NCBI GenBank assembly: GCA_964525525.1
Contig: CAZGHD010000004.1
Coordinates: 1 to 37,907 of the forward strand
Length of the DNA: 37,907 nucleotides
Direction: 5' to 3'
From: RGIG2161 sp964525525
GTDB lineage: Bacteria > Bacillota > Clostridia > Oscillospirales > CAG-272
The notes under the pieces are model-generated. The model worked only from the letters and a program-made list of their open reading frames with translations, was not told the DNA's origin and did no database searches. The position numbers were made by a program, and so were the translations under genes. Shown here piece after piece: positions 1 to 7,593 of the stretch (the stretch's first letter is position 1; every line of letters starts with the position of its first letter).

Positions 1-57
1 CGTGTACATCTGGTTGGTGTACTACGGATGGCAAATTTATTATAACAGGAGTTAATT

Positions 58-2061
58 ATGAGCAACACACAAAAACATATGGAAGAGATATTGAACCAAG
101 GGATCAGCGGGTTTCATCAATATGTTTTAACAGATCCTATTCATTTGGGTTTCGTGAGCCAAAACCTATGTGTCATGCTTGGCGTTTGTGAAAGCGAATT
201 GTTGTCTGAAAACACAGATCTGTATGAACGGGTGGTTCACCCTGCTGATCGTGTAAAATACGTAGAACTGATTAAAAAAGCGTCAGAGAAAGAACAAACT
301 ATTACGGGGGAGTATCGTCTAATAAAAAAAGACGGTACCGTGATCTGTGTAAGAGATACGGTTACGTCTAAAAAAAGTGATAACGGAGACTTGGTTGGAT
401 ATTCTGTTTTATCTGATATTACCGATATTAAAACTGAAAATAACAATCTGCAGTTTCTTAACGAAACCATTCCTTGCGGATTTTTGAAATATACTTGTGA
501 AAAGCAGCCGAGAATTACTTATATCAATCAGACGATGATAGATATACTTCGCTTTCCGAATATCCGGGATGGCGAACTCGATTATCTTGAAATGTATAAA
601 AGCAACATATTCTTGATGATCCCGATGGAGGAACGCCGTAAATTTTCTAAGTATCTGAACCGTGTATATTCCGCTGATGCTCCCATTGCCGGTGAGATGA
701 CCTTGCTCCGTTGTGACGGAACACGGGCATATGTATTCGGTTGGGTAACTAAGTGTATAAACGAGCAAGGTGAGGCAGAGTTCCAAAGTGTTTGTATGGA
801 TGTTACGGAACGGCATCAAGCCCAAAAAGCAACCGAGACGAAACGTTATCTGAAAGCACTCACCGATGTTTATGACAAAATATTCGAGTTTAATCTTGAT
901 GCTAATACCGTGAAATGTCTGCATTGCGGTGACGGTTCATCTTTTAAAATTTTTGAAGATATTTCCATGCAGATAGATGAAGCGTTGGAAAAATGGATAT
1001 TAAACGCTGTAGAAGCGGATGGCCGTGAGAGTATTCGCAGCTTCTTCAGAGATTTTTGTCAAAAAAAGATGTATGAGCCGGATGCAAAACCTCCTCAAAT
1101 TACATATAACGCACGTTCTTCCAACGGAGAGATTAAACAGTACGGCGGAATCTTTATTAAGGTTGATGATTCGATCAGCTATTATTGTTGCCGTCATATC
1201 CAGGAAACGGCCCAAGAGAGCATTTTGCGAACTGAAAATGATGAGTTAAAGCAGAAAATGAAAGATCTTGTTATGCAGTTTTCTGACGGTATCGCTGCAT
1301 TTGAGATTTCGGCAGAAGGTATGGTAAAACCTCTTTATGCGAGTGAAAATGTGTGTGAGTTTTTTGGGTATACGAGAAAAGAATGGATTCCTTTGACAGA
1401 GAAGTACACACCGATAGAAAACTTCGTTGCGTATAGCGAAGCGGCATACGAGGACTTTGCCGAGTTACTCAGAACGGGAGAAGCGGAATTTGCATACTTC
1501 GATTACAACACCGAAACTGAACGAAAAATAAAAGCTATCTGTTCTCAAAAAGAGTCTAACAGTAACTCTCCGAGATATGTTATGCTGTATCAAGTTGATG
1601 ATACGGAGCAGAGCAATAAGAAAAGTTTACCTGAAAACCGAACTGTCTCGATTCGTACCTTCGGTTACTTCGATGTGTTTGTCGGAGATAAACCAATTGC
1701 TTTCAGAAACAAGAAATCAAAGGAATTATTTGCACTTCTTGTTGACCGAAAGGGCGGATATGTTACCTCGGAAGAGGCAATTAGTTTTCTCTGGGAAGAT
1801 GAACCTGCCAACACCGTAACATTATCGAGATACCGCAAGGTGGCGCTTCGGTTGAAAAACACGTTAGAAGAATACGGTATTTCGGATGTTATTGAATCGG
1901 TAGACGGTAAACGGCGTATCGTAATGGAAAACGTACAGTGTGATCTTTATCAATACCTTTCGGGCAAGGAAGAGTACTCACAGCTTTTCAAGGGCAGTTA
2001 TCTCACAAACTACAGTTGGGGTGAAACTACGCTTGGTGAACTGTCAAACGATTTGGAGTAA
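58..2061 (+). CDS. Multi-PAS sensor regulator with C-terminal winged-helix DNA-binding domain
   Basis: The 667-residue protein has no membrane segment, so it is probably a cytoplasmic one-component regulator. Residues about 15-120 and 135-255 read as PAS/PAC units (the first ends in LVGYSVLSDITDIK, the second in CMDVTERHQ). Residues about 260-385 look like a degenerate PAS, and about 405-510 like a fourth PAS (YASENVCEFFGYTRKEW). After a linker, residues about 528-620 form an OmpR/SARP-type winged helix (FRNKKSKELFALLVDRKGG, then SRYRKVALRLKNTLEEYG). There is no histidine kinase, receiver or GGDEF domain. The start follows AGGAG at a good distance. A thioesterase begins 10 bp downstream and is probably co-transcribed. 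The ligand sensed by the PAS domains and the target genes are unknown. The architecture is well supported; the function beyond DNA binding is inference. Confidence 0.8.
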   Translation: MSNTQKHMEEILNQGISGFHQYVLTDPIHLGFVSQNLCVMLGVCESELLSENTDLYERVVHPADRVKYVELIKKASEKEQTITGEYRLIKKDGTVICVRDTVTSKKSDNGDLVGYSVLSDITDIKTENNNLQFLNETIPCGFLKYTCEKQPRITYINQTMIDILRFPNIRDGELDYLEMYKSNIFLMIPMEERRKFSKYLNRVYSADAPIAGEMTLLRCDGTRAYVFGWVTKCINEQGEAEFQSVCMDVTERHQAQKATETKRYLKALTDVYDKIFEFNLDANTVKCLHCGDGSSFKIFEDISMQIDEALEKWILNAVEADGRESIRSFFRDFCQKKMYEPDAKPPQITYNARSSNGEIKQYGGIFIKVDDSISYYCCRHIQETAQESILRTENDELKQKMKDLVMQFSDGIAAFEISAEGMVKPLYASENVCEFFGYTRKEWIPLTEKYTPIENFVAYSEAAYEDFAELLRTGEAEFAYFDYNTETERKIKAICSQKESNSNSPRYVMLYQVDDTEQSNKKSLPENRTVSIRTFGYFDVFVGDKPIAFRNKKSKELFALLVDRKGGYVTSEEAISFLWEDEPANTVTLSRYRKVALRLKNTLEEYGISDVIESVDGKRRIVMENVQCDLYQYLSGKEEYSQLFKGSYLTNYSWGETTLGELSNDLE

Positions 2062-2071
2062 GTGATAAACA

Positions 2072-2488
2072 ATGAGTACATATATTCATAAAGTTAATTA
2101 TTACGAAACCGATAAAATGGGTATAACACATCACTCAAATTACGTTCGCTTTATGGAAGAAGCAAGAATGAGTTATTTGGCTGAAATAGGATATCCTATG
2201 ACTCGGTTGGAAGTAGAGGGAATTGCTTCTCCTGTTGTTTCGGTAAGCTGTGATTATAAACATCCGACCACTTATAGCGATGAAATCGAAATCGAGGTAA
2301 CGCTAACGCAGTATACAGGCGTAAAGTTGTTCCTTTCGTATATTATGAAGAACGTTGCTACCGGTGAAATAGTGGCAACAGCGTCCTCCTCTCATTGCTT
2401 TATTGATAAAGCCGGGAGGCCAATCGCGGTTAAGAAACGTTTTCCGGATTTTGATTCTGTGCTAAGAGAATCAGAAAAAACAACGTAA
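2072..2488 (+). CDS. Hotdog-fold acyl-CoA thioesterase (YbgC/4-hydroxybenzoyl-CoA thioesterase family)
   Basis: This 138-residue protein has the length and N-terminal signature of the YbgC/4HBT thioesterases: YYETDKMGITHHSNYVRFME contains the catalytic aspartate (D14) and the HxxNY active-site segment. The family hydrolyses short or aromatic acyl-CoA thioesters in the cytoplasm; the substrate cannot be read from the sequence. It starts 10 bp after the PAS regulator stop and has no promoter of its own that I can see, so the two are likely one transcript. A terminator lies about 160 bp downstream. Confidence 0.85.
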   Translation: MSTYIHKVNYYETDKMGITHHSNYVRFMEEARMSYLAEIGYPMTRLEVEGIASPVVSVSCDYKHPTTYSDEIEIEVTLTQYTGVKLFLSYIMKNVATGEIVATASSSHCFIDKAGRPIAVKKRFPDFDSVLRESEKTT

Positions 2489-2557
2489 ACGGTATTGTAT
2501 TATTAGTGAAAAACAACGTCGCTTTTATTGCCGATATTTCAAACGCCCTCCGATAAT

Positions 2558-2584
2558 TGAACTGCCCCAAATTGTGCGGACAGT
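2558..2584. repeat. Solitary IS3/IS150-like terminal inverted repeat remnant
   Basis: The segment beginning TGAACTGCCCCAAATTGTGC and ending GGACAGT resembles the terminal inverted repeats of IS150-group IS3 elements (TGNACTG..CCC....TTGT.GGAC pattern). No transposase reading frame and no partner repeat is visible nearby. It is most simply the scar of a lost insertion sequence or a solo end. The match is by eye only. Confidence 0.45.
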
Positions 2585-2648
2585 ACAAAAAAACCTTGTG
2601 GGTAGTGGCAATAGTTCTTGTGCGTTGATACTTTCTTGGCATACAATT

Positions 2649-2694
2649 ACCCCCTTGATGTGTTACTTCAATTCACCACATCGAGGGGGTTTTT
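2649..2694 (+). terminator. Rho-independent terminator
   Basis: A 14-bp stem with one G-T pair (ACCCCCTTGATGTG / CACATCGAGGGGGT) encloses a 14-nt loop and is followed by TTTTG. It would end transcription arriving from the regulator-thioesterase pair. A small hairpin without a T-run (GTCCGTT TTT AACGGAC, 2702-2718) lies just after it. Confidence 0.8.
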
Positions 2695-2753
2695 GTCTAT
2701 TGTCCGTTTTTAACGGACTTGTTCAATATCCGAGGGATTTAATGAAGATAAAT

Positions 2754-3929
2754 TTATTGCCTACGTCGACCGGCTTCTTTTACTACCAATTCATGCATTA
2801 TAAACATCAGCGCTAACAGGATTACCTGATATATAGGGAGAATCGCGATGGAGGTATATTCCGCAATCGCTCCGAACAGCGTCGGCATAATCAAATATCC
2901 CGTATAGGCAAATGCCATCTGCATACCTATCATCGCTTGAGATTTGTCTTTTCCGAATACGCTGGGAGTCATATGAATGATGCACGGATAAATCGGCGCG
3001 CATCCCAGTCCGATGATAGCGAATGCCATCCAAGCAAAGAAATTGTTTAGCGGTACGAACAATAACAGCACACCGCAGGTGATCAAGGCAATTCCCGTAC
3101 GGATAAGAAAATGATCGCTCAGCTTCATTGCGAGAAATCCGTTTACCAGTCGTCCGAGCGTGATACCGATATAGAACATACTGGCAAAGCTTGCTGCCGC
3201 TTCTGGCGAAAATGACCATTTTTGCACCAGATAACTACACGCCCACAGCGACGTGGAAAGCTCCAGCGAACAGTAGCAAAAGAAAGTCAAAAAACACGCA
3301 AACGCTCCCGGAATTGCAAAAACATCACGAAAAGAAAGTGGTTTGACAGGGGGATCATCTTTCTCATCGTCATTTGTCTCGATTCCTTTATTCCAAAGCG
3401 GCAGGCTGAGAAAAATAACGATAGATAATGCCGTCTGTATCACAGCAACGAACAGGTATCCGTAATTCCAGCTTTCTAAGTGTACAAGGGAAAAACTCAT
3501 GATATACGGACTTATGGACGCACCGACTCCCCACATACAATGGAGCCAGCTCATATGCTGCGCTTTATAATGCAGTGCAACGTAGTTATTCAGAATGGCA
3601 TCAACGCCGCCTGCACCGAATCCGTAGGGAATAGCCCATAAAACCAGCATCCAGAACCGGTTGCTGATGGAAAATCCGAATAAACCTATCGCCGTTAATA
3701 CTATGCTGACGGCGGTCACTTTACCTGCGCCGAACTTATGTAACAGTTTGTTACTATACAGGCTGGACAATATCGTTCCGACAAAAATAGTCGTGGAAAT
3801 AATTCCGGCAAAGGACACCGGAACCTCCATTTCCGCATGAAGTACCGGCCACGCCGACCCGAGCAGCGAATCCGGCAAACCCAAACTTATGAAGCATATA
3901 TAAATCAGTACTAATAATAAACTTCCCAC
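2754..3929 (-). CDS. Major facilitator superfamily transporter
   Basis: About 391 residues with roughly twelve hydrophobic segments in two halves joined by a charged loop (GIETNDDEKDDPPVKP), the usual MFS shape. Early loops contain GLPDSLLGSAWPVLH, typical of the FucP-like/uncharacterised MFS sugar or drug permeases of Clostridia; the substrate cannot be inferred. The reading frame stays open to a TTG at 3983, but that codon lies inside the promoter (-35 at 3986-3991, -10 at 3963-3968). I therefore place the start at the GTG at 3929, preceded by AAAGGA. The gene is monocistronic and divergent from the ATP synthase operon. Confidence 0.85.
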   Translation of the reverse strand: MGSLLLVLIYICFISLGLPDSLLGSAWPVLHAEMEVPVSFAGIISTTIFVGTILSSLYSNKLLHKFGAGKVTAVSIVLTAIGLFGFSISNRFWMLVLWAIPYGFGAGGVDAILNNYVALHYKAQHMSWLHCMWGVGASISPYIMSFSLVHLESWNYGYLFVAVIQTALSIVIFLSLPLWNKGIETNDDEKDDPPVKPLSFRDVFAIPGAFACFLTFFCYCSLELSTSLWACSYLVQKWSFSPEAAASFASMFYIGITLGRLVNGFLAMKLSDHFLIRTGIALITCGVLLLFVPLNNFFAWMAFAIIGLGCAPIYPCIIHMTPSVFGKDKSQAMIGMQMAFAYTGYLIMPTLFGAIAEYTSIAILPIYQVILLALMFIMHELVVKEAGRRRQ

Positions 3930-3962
3930 AACGTTTTTTCCTTTCTGTTTTGTCCAGCAGAT

Positions 3963-3991
3963 ATTATACTTGAATTGCGTCAACTTGTCAA
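3963..3991 (-). promoter_or_regulatory. SigA-type promoter of the MFS gene
   Basis: On the minus strand, TTGACA (3986-3991) and TATAAT (3963-3968) are separated by exactly 17 bp. Both hexamers match consensus. The position fixes the start of the MFS gene downstream of 3963. Confidence 0.85.
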
Positions 3992-4044
3992 GGATTTTGA
4001 GTACCTTTCTTCCTTTAATTGTTTACAAATTCCATTGACAAGTT
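3982..4044. repeat. 10-bp inverted repeat joining two divergent promoters
   Basis: AACTTGTCAA (3982-3991) and TTGACAAGTT (4035-4044) are perfect inverted copies 43 bp apart. Each contains the -35 hexamer of one of the two divergent promoters plus the four adjacent bases AGTT. This may be an operator or a coincidence of two consensus -35 boxes. Confidence 0.5.
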
Positions 4045-4063
4045 AAAGTAAAAGGACTATAAT
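4035..4063 (+). promoter_or_regulatory. SigA-type promoter of the ATP synthase operon
   Basis: TTGACA (4035-4040), a 17-bp spacer and TATAAT (4058-4063) match the vegetative consensus exactly. Transcription would start near 4070, giving a leader of about 75 nt before atpB. Confidence 0.87.
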
Positions 4064-4146
4064 AATTAACGCATAATATGTTAAAAGATGCCGCAATATA
4101 TCACTAACAATTAATGCTTGTAAATATTAAATTCAGGAGGTTGATT

Positions 4147-4956
4147 ATGGACAAAAAGAAAAGAAAAATCGGCATAATCATTTTTGCCTGTATTTCGGTT
4201 ATTTTGATGATCGCCACGTTTATCGTCAAATCCCCGGGACATCATGGAGATATAGGCGAGCTAATGAAAGATGCGGTGCTTCACGAAACCAATAAGGTCA
4301 GTCTTTTCGGGCTGGTTGACGTAAATCCCGGTCTTATTTCGGCTTTCACTGTAACGGGAACGTTTTTCGTATTCGCCTTGATTATGAGAATATTTGTTAT
4401 ACCGCGATTCAAAATGATTCCGGGGAAAATGCAGCTGTTGCTTGAAACGGCGGTCGGATTTTTTGATAATCTTGCAAAGTCAAACAGTCCTCACCGCAAT
4501 AAGTTTCTTGGAGCGTACGTTTTTACTGCCGGCGCCTATATATTCGTCGGAACGGTTCTTGAATTGTTCGGTATTCAGGCTATCACAACGCACGGTACAC
4601 CGATTGCATTGCCGGCACCGCTTGCGGATATTAACGGAGCCATTATGATGGGTTGCCTGTCGTATCTTGTCATTCTGTCAGGCGGTATTGCAGAAAATAA
4701 ACTGCGCGGTGTGGGAAAAACGCTGAAAGAGTTTTCACTGCCTATATCAATGAGTTTCCGTATATTCGGCGCACTGCTGAGCGGCGCGCTGGTAACCGAG
4801 CTTGTGTATCATTATATTGCGCTCAGCTACGGACTCCCGATCTTAGTAGGAGTATTATTCACGTTACTTCACGCACTCATTCAGGCGTACGTACTTACAA
4901 TGCTTACCGCATTGTTCTACGGTGAGGTTTCCGAACCGGCACATGAAACGAAATAA
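4147..4956 (+). CDS. atpB: F1Fo ATP synthase subunit a
   Basis: The membrane stator subunit that forms the two ion half-channels against the c-ring. The 269-residue protein has about six hydrophobic segments and the conserved essential arginine in the SFRIFGALLSG segment (R205), where most homologues read LRLFGN. The final helix LLHALIQAYVLTMLTALFY matches the family's C-terminal QAxVFxxLT-type segment. The start is the ATG after AGGAGG (about 4135-4140), not the upstream start of the open frame. It is the first gene of the operon; no atpI precedes it. Confidence 0.93.
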   Translation: MDKKKRKIGIIIFACISVILMIATFIVKSPGHHGDIGELMKDAVLHETNKVSLFGLVDVNPGLISAFTVTGTFFVFALIMRIFVIPRFKMIPGKMQLLLETAVGFFDNLAKSNSPHRNKFLGAYVFTAGAYIFVGTVLELFGIQAITTHGTPIALPAPLADINGAIMMGCLSYLVILSGGIAENKLRGVGKTLKEFSLPISMSFRIFGALLSGALVTELVYHYIALSYGLPILVGVLFTLLHALIQAYVLTMLTALFYGEVSEPAHETK

Positions 4957-4989
4957 AATTTTAACAACAAAACTATGGAGGTTTTTACC

Positions 4990-5367
4990 ATGAAAAAGAA
5001 TTTTAAAGGAATTATTGCAGTACTTATTTTGGTAATGATTATGCTTGTAGCGGCTATCCCCGTTCTTGCAGCGGGTGAGTCAGAAGCGGCTACTGACATT
5101 GATGTAAATACCGAGACTGTAGCAGAAGAAAGCGGAGATAATGCTCTCAGTGATAAGGCATGGGCCGCCGCTATCGTTGTTGGAATTGCGGCTGCGGCAG
5201 GTGCTTTCGGTATGGCATGGGCGATCTCTAAGTCGGTAGAAGGTATTTCACGTCAGCCCGAAGCGGAAGGTAAGATCCGTACTACCTTGATGCTGGGTCT
5301 TGTGTTTGTTGAGACAGCTATTATCTATGCGCTGGTTATTGCTATTCTGATCATATTTGTACTTTGA
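4990..5367 (+). CDS. atpE: ATP synthase subunit c with N-terminal signal-peptide-like extension
   Basis: The proteolipid of the rotor ring. The C-terminal part is an ordinary c hairpin: helix 1 (AAAIVVGIAAAAGAFGMAWA), polar loop with SRQPEAEG (R88, Q89, P90), and helix 2 carrying the ion-binding carboxylate E108 followed by T109 (VFVETAIIYALVIA). Unusually, about 55 residues precede it: a Lys-rich start, a hydrophobic stretch (IIAVLILVMIMLVAAIPVLA), a possible signal-peptidase site after A27 or A28, and an acidic Ser/Glu/Asp-rich linker. The 125-residue length compares with 70-90 for most c subunits. The start follows GGAGG by 8 nt. The helix-1 position that is Gln in Na+-dependent rings appears to be Met75, so ion specificity is unclear. 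Confidence 0.9.
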   Translation: MKKNFKGIIAVLILVMIMLVAAIPVLAAGESEAATDIDVNTETVAEESGDNALSDKAWAAAIVVGIAAAAGAFGMAWAISKSVEGISRQPEAEGKIRTTLMLGLVFVETAIIYALVIAILIIFVL

Positions 5368-5386
5368 GAGGGAAGGGTAAAGAACA

Positions 5387-5875
5387 ATGCCGCTGAATAT
5401 AGACCTGCAACAAATTCTTCTGCATTTATTCAACTTTGTCGTTTTGTTTGCGATACTCTATTTTCTGCTGTACAAGCCTGTTAAGCAGTTTATGGATAAT
5501 CGCACGGAATACTATAAAAAGCTTGAAGATGAGGCTAATGCAAATCTTGCCGAATCCGAAAAAGTAAAAGCAGAATACGCAGAAAGACTTTCTCGCGCCG
5601 AAGATGAGATTGCCGAGAGCAAGGAAACCGCGCGCAGAGAGTTGGCAGAGTCGCTTGATGCCAGAAAAAAACAAGCCGAAGATGAGGCAGCTAAGATCAT
5701 TGCAGATGCAAAAACTGCCGCAGAGCGGGAACGTGAAAAAATACTCAAGGAAGCGCAGGGTGAAATTACCAATATGGTAACGACCGCCACCGAAAAGATC
5801 ATTTCGAGCGATGATACTTCTGACGCATTTGATCAGTTCCTTCGTGCTGCACAAAGGGGCGATGGCGATGAGTAA
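5387..5875 (+). CDS. atpF: ATP synthase subunit b
   Basis: The peripheral stalk subunit. A single N-terminal membrane helix (LLHLFNFVVLFAILYFLLY, about residues 9-28) is followed by a long charged, Ala/Glu/Lys-rich helix expected to form the b-dimer coiled coil. It is 162 residues long, normal for bacterial b, and carries no appended delta sequence (unlike the b-delta fusions of mycobacteria). A weak GAAGGG site precedes the ATG. The last codons overlap the start of atpA by 8 bp, so translation of atpA is probably coupled to it. Confidence 0.92.
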   Translation: MPLNIDLQQILLHLFNFVVLFAILYFLLYKPVKQFMDNRTEYYKKLEDEANANLAESEKVKAEYAERLSRAEDEIAESKETARRELAESLDARKKQAEDEAAKIIADAKTAAEREREKILKEAQGEITNMVTTATEKIISSDDTSDAFDQFLRAAQRGDGDE

Positions 5876-7589
5876 GACTGCCGTTTTATACTCTAACACC
5901 CCGCCAAATGAAGCGCAGGAAGCAGGATTCAAAGAATTCCTGTCTAAAAAATATAATGAAGATATTTCGCTTGTATGGAAAAAAGATAACTCTGCCCGCG
6001 GAGGTTTTCGTCTGCAGGTAGGCTCGGAAATTTACGACTGGAGTACCGACGGACGACTTTCGCAGTTCAAAGAGGCACTTTCAGGTCTGAAAGACAAAAG
6101 CGATAATATTATTCCGCTTCTTAAAGAAACTATTAATAACTGGACCCCCAAAGCACTTGCCCACGAAGAGGGCACAGTGCTTACCGTCGGCGACGGAATT
6201 GCAACCGTTGAAGGGCTCGAAAACACTACCTACGGTGAGATTTTGATTTTCTCCTCCGGCGTTCGCGGTATGGTGCAGGAATTGCGACCTGATGAGGTCG
6301 GCTGTATTCTGTTTGGCAGCGACGAGGAAATCAGCGAAGGAAGTGTTGTCCGCCGTACCGGTAAGACGGCGGGTGTTCCCGTGGGTGAGGAATTCATTGG
6401 CAGAGTTGTGAATTCATTGGGTGTCCCGGTGGATGGCAAAGGTGATATTTCTCCTGATGAATACCGTCCAATAGAACATCCTGCTCCGGGTATCATTGAC
6501 CGTCAGCCTGTCGATACACCGCTTGAAACCGGTATCCTCGCTATTGACTCAATGTTTCCTATCGGCAGAGGTCAGCGAGAGCTGATTATAGGTGACCGTC
6601 AAACCGGTAAAACAGCTATTGCCGTTGACACCATTCTCAACCAAAAAGGCAAGGGCGTTATCTGTATCTACGTTGCTATCGGACAGAAAGCGAGCTCGGT
6701 AGCACAGCTTGTTCAGAATTTAAAGATCCGTGGCGCTATGGATTACACTGTCGTCGTCAATGCACCGGCAAGTGATTCGGCACCGATGCAATATATTGCT
6801 CCGTATGCCGGATGCGCGCTTGGCGAGTATTTTATGGAAAACGGTAAGGACGTGCTTATCGTTTACGATGACCTGTCCAAACACGCTATTGCATACCGTT
6901 CGCTCAGCCTTCTTTTGGAACGTTCCCCCGGTCGTGAAGCATATCCGGGAGACGTATTCTATCTGCACTCAAGACTGCTTGAACGCTCCGCTCATTTGAG
7001 TGAAAATAAGGGCGGCGGCAGTATGACCGCACTGCCTATCGTGGAAACTCAATCAGGTGACGTTTCCGCTTATATCCCGACTAATATCATATCTATTACA
7101 GACGGACAGATATTCCTTGAAAGCGACCTGTTCTTTGCCGGTCAGCGTCCCGCTGTTAACGTAGGACTTTCGGTTTCCCGCGTGGGTGGTGCCGCACAGA
7201 CAAAGGCAATGAAAAAAGCGGCAGGTGCCATTCGTTTGGATTTGGCACAGTATAGGGAAATGGAAGTGTTCACACAGTTTGCAAGCGATCTGGATGAAAC
7301 TACCAAAAAGCAATTAACCTACGGGCAGGGACTCATGCAAATGCTGCGCCAGGATCAATACCGGCCGTACAGCCAAGCCGAACAGGTTATTATACTCACT
7401 GTCGTACTGCAACATCTTCTGCAGGATGTTCCGGTATCGGAGATAAAAAGTGTTATGGCGGGACTGCTACGGCATTTCAGCGAAAAACACGCCGGTATCA
7501 TTGAAGGAATTGAAACTACCGGTGTTATTTCGGATGAATGCAAAGAAAATATTATCCGCATAGCTGAAAAGTACTTTAAAGAACGGTGA
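5868..7589 (+). CDS. atpA: ATP synthase subunit alpha carrying an N-terminal delta C-terminal-domain-like segment
   Basis: The non-catalytic nucleotide-binding subunit of F1. From about residue 81 onward it is a normal alpha subunit: LKETINNW, the VGDGIATVEGL beta-barrel motif, Walker A GDRQTGKT (242-249), and SVSRVGG with the arginine finger. Residues about 3-74 are extra and resemble the C-terminal domain of the delta (OSCP) subunit: a short strand (TAVLYSN), a helix (FKEFLSKKY), then GGFRLQVGSEIYDWS and DGRLSQFKEAL. Those parallel the IGGxxxxxGDxxIDGSVxGRL signature of delta. No separate atpH exists in the operon. The start is the ATG at 5868, 8 nt after AAAGGGG; the ATG at 5862 lies too close to that site. 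The length of 573 residues compares with about 500-510 usually. Confidence 0.93.
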   Translation: MSKTAVLYSNTPPNEAQEAGFKEFLSKKYNEDISLVWKKDNSARGGFRLQVGSEIYDWSTDGRLSQFKEALSGLKDKSDNIIPLLKETINNWTPKALAHEEGTVLTVGDGIATVEGLENTTYGEILIFSSGVRGMVQELRPDEVGCILFGSDEEISEGSVVRRTGKTAGVPVGEEFIGRVVNSLGVPVDGKGDISPDEYRPIEHPAPGIIDRQPVDTPLETGILAIDSMFPIGRGQRELIIGDRQTGKTAIAVDTILNQKGKGVICIYVAIGQKASSVAQLVQNLKIRGAMDYTVVVNAPASDSAPMQYIAPYAGCALGEYFMENGKDVLIVYDDLSKHAIAYRSLSLLLERSPGREAYPGDVFYLHSRLLERSAHLSENKGGGSMTALPIVETQSGDVSAYIPTNIISITDGQIFLESDLFFAGQRPAVNVGLSVSRVGGAAQTKAMKKAAGAIRLDLAQYREMEVFTQFASDLDETTKKQLTYGQGLMQMLRQDQYRPYSQAEQVIILTVVLQHLLQDVPVSEIKSVMAGLLRHFSEKHAGIIEGIETTGVISDECKENIIRIAEKYFKER

Positions 7590-7593
7590 TACG

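Noticed and set aside
409..924. Long minus-strand open frame opposite the PAS regulator
   Set aside because: No ribosome site, no recognisable domain, and it lies fully opposite a well-supported gene.
5811..5867. Upstream ATG at 5811 as the alpha start
   Set aside because: It lies inside atpF without a ribosome site. The ATG at 5868 follows AAAGGGG at the right spacing and begins the delta-like segment.
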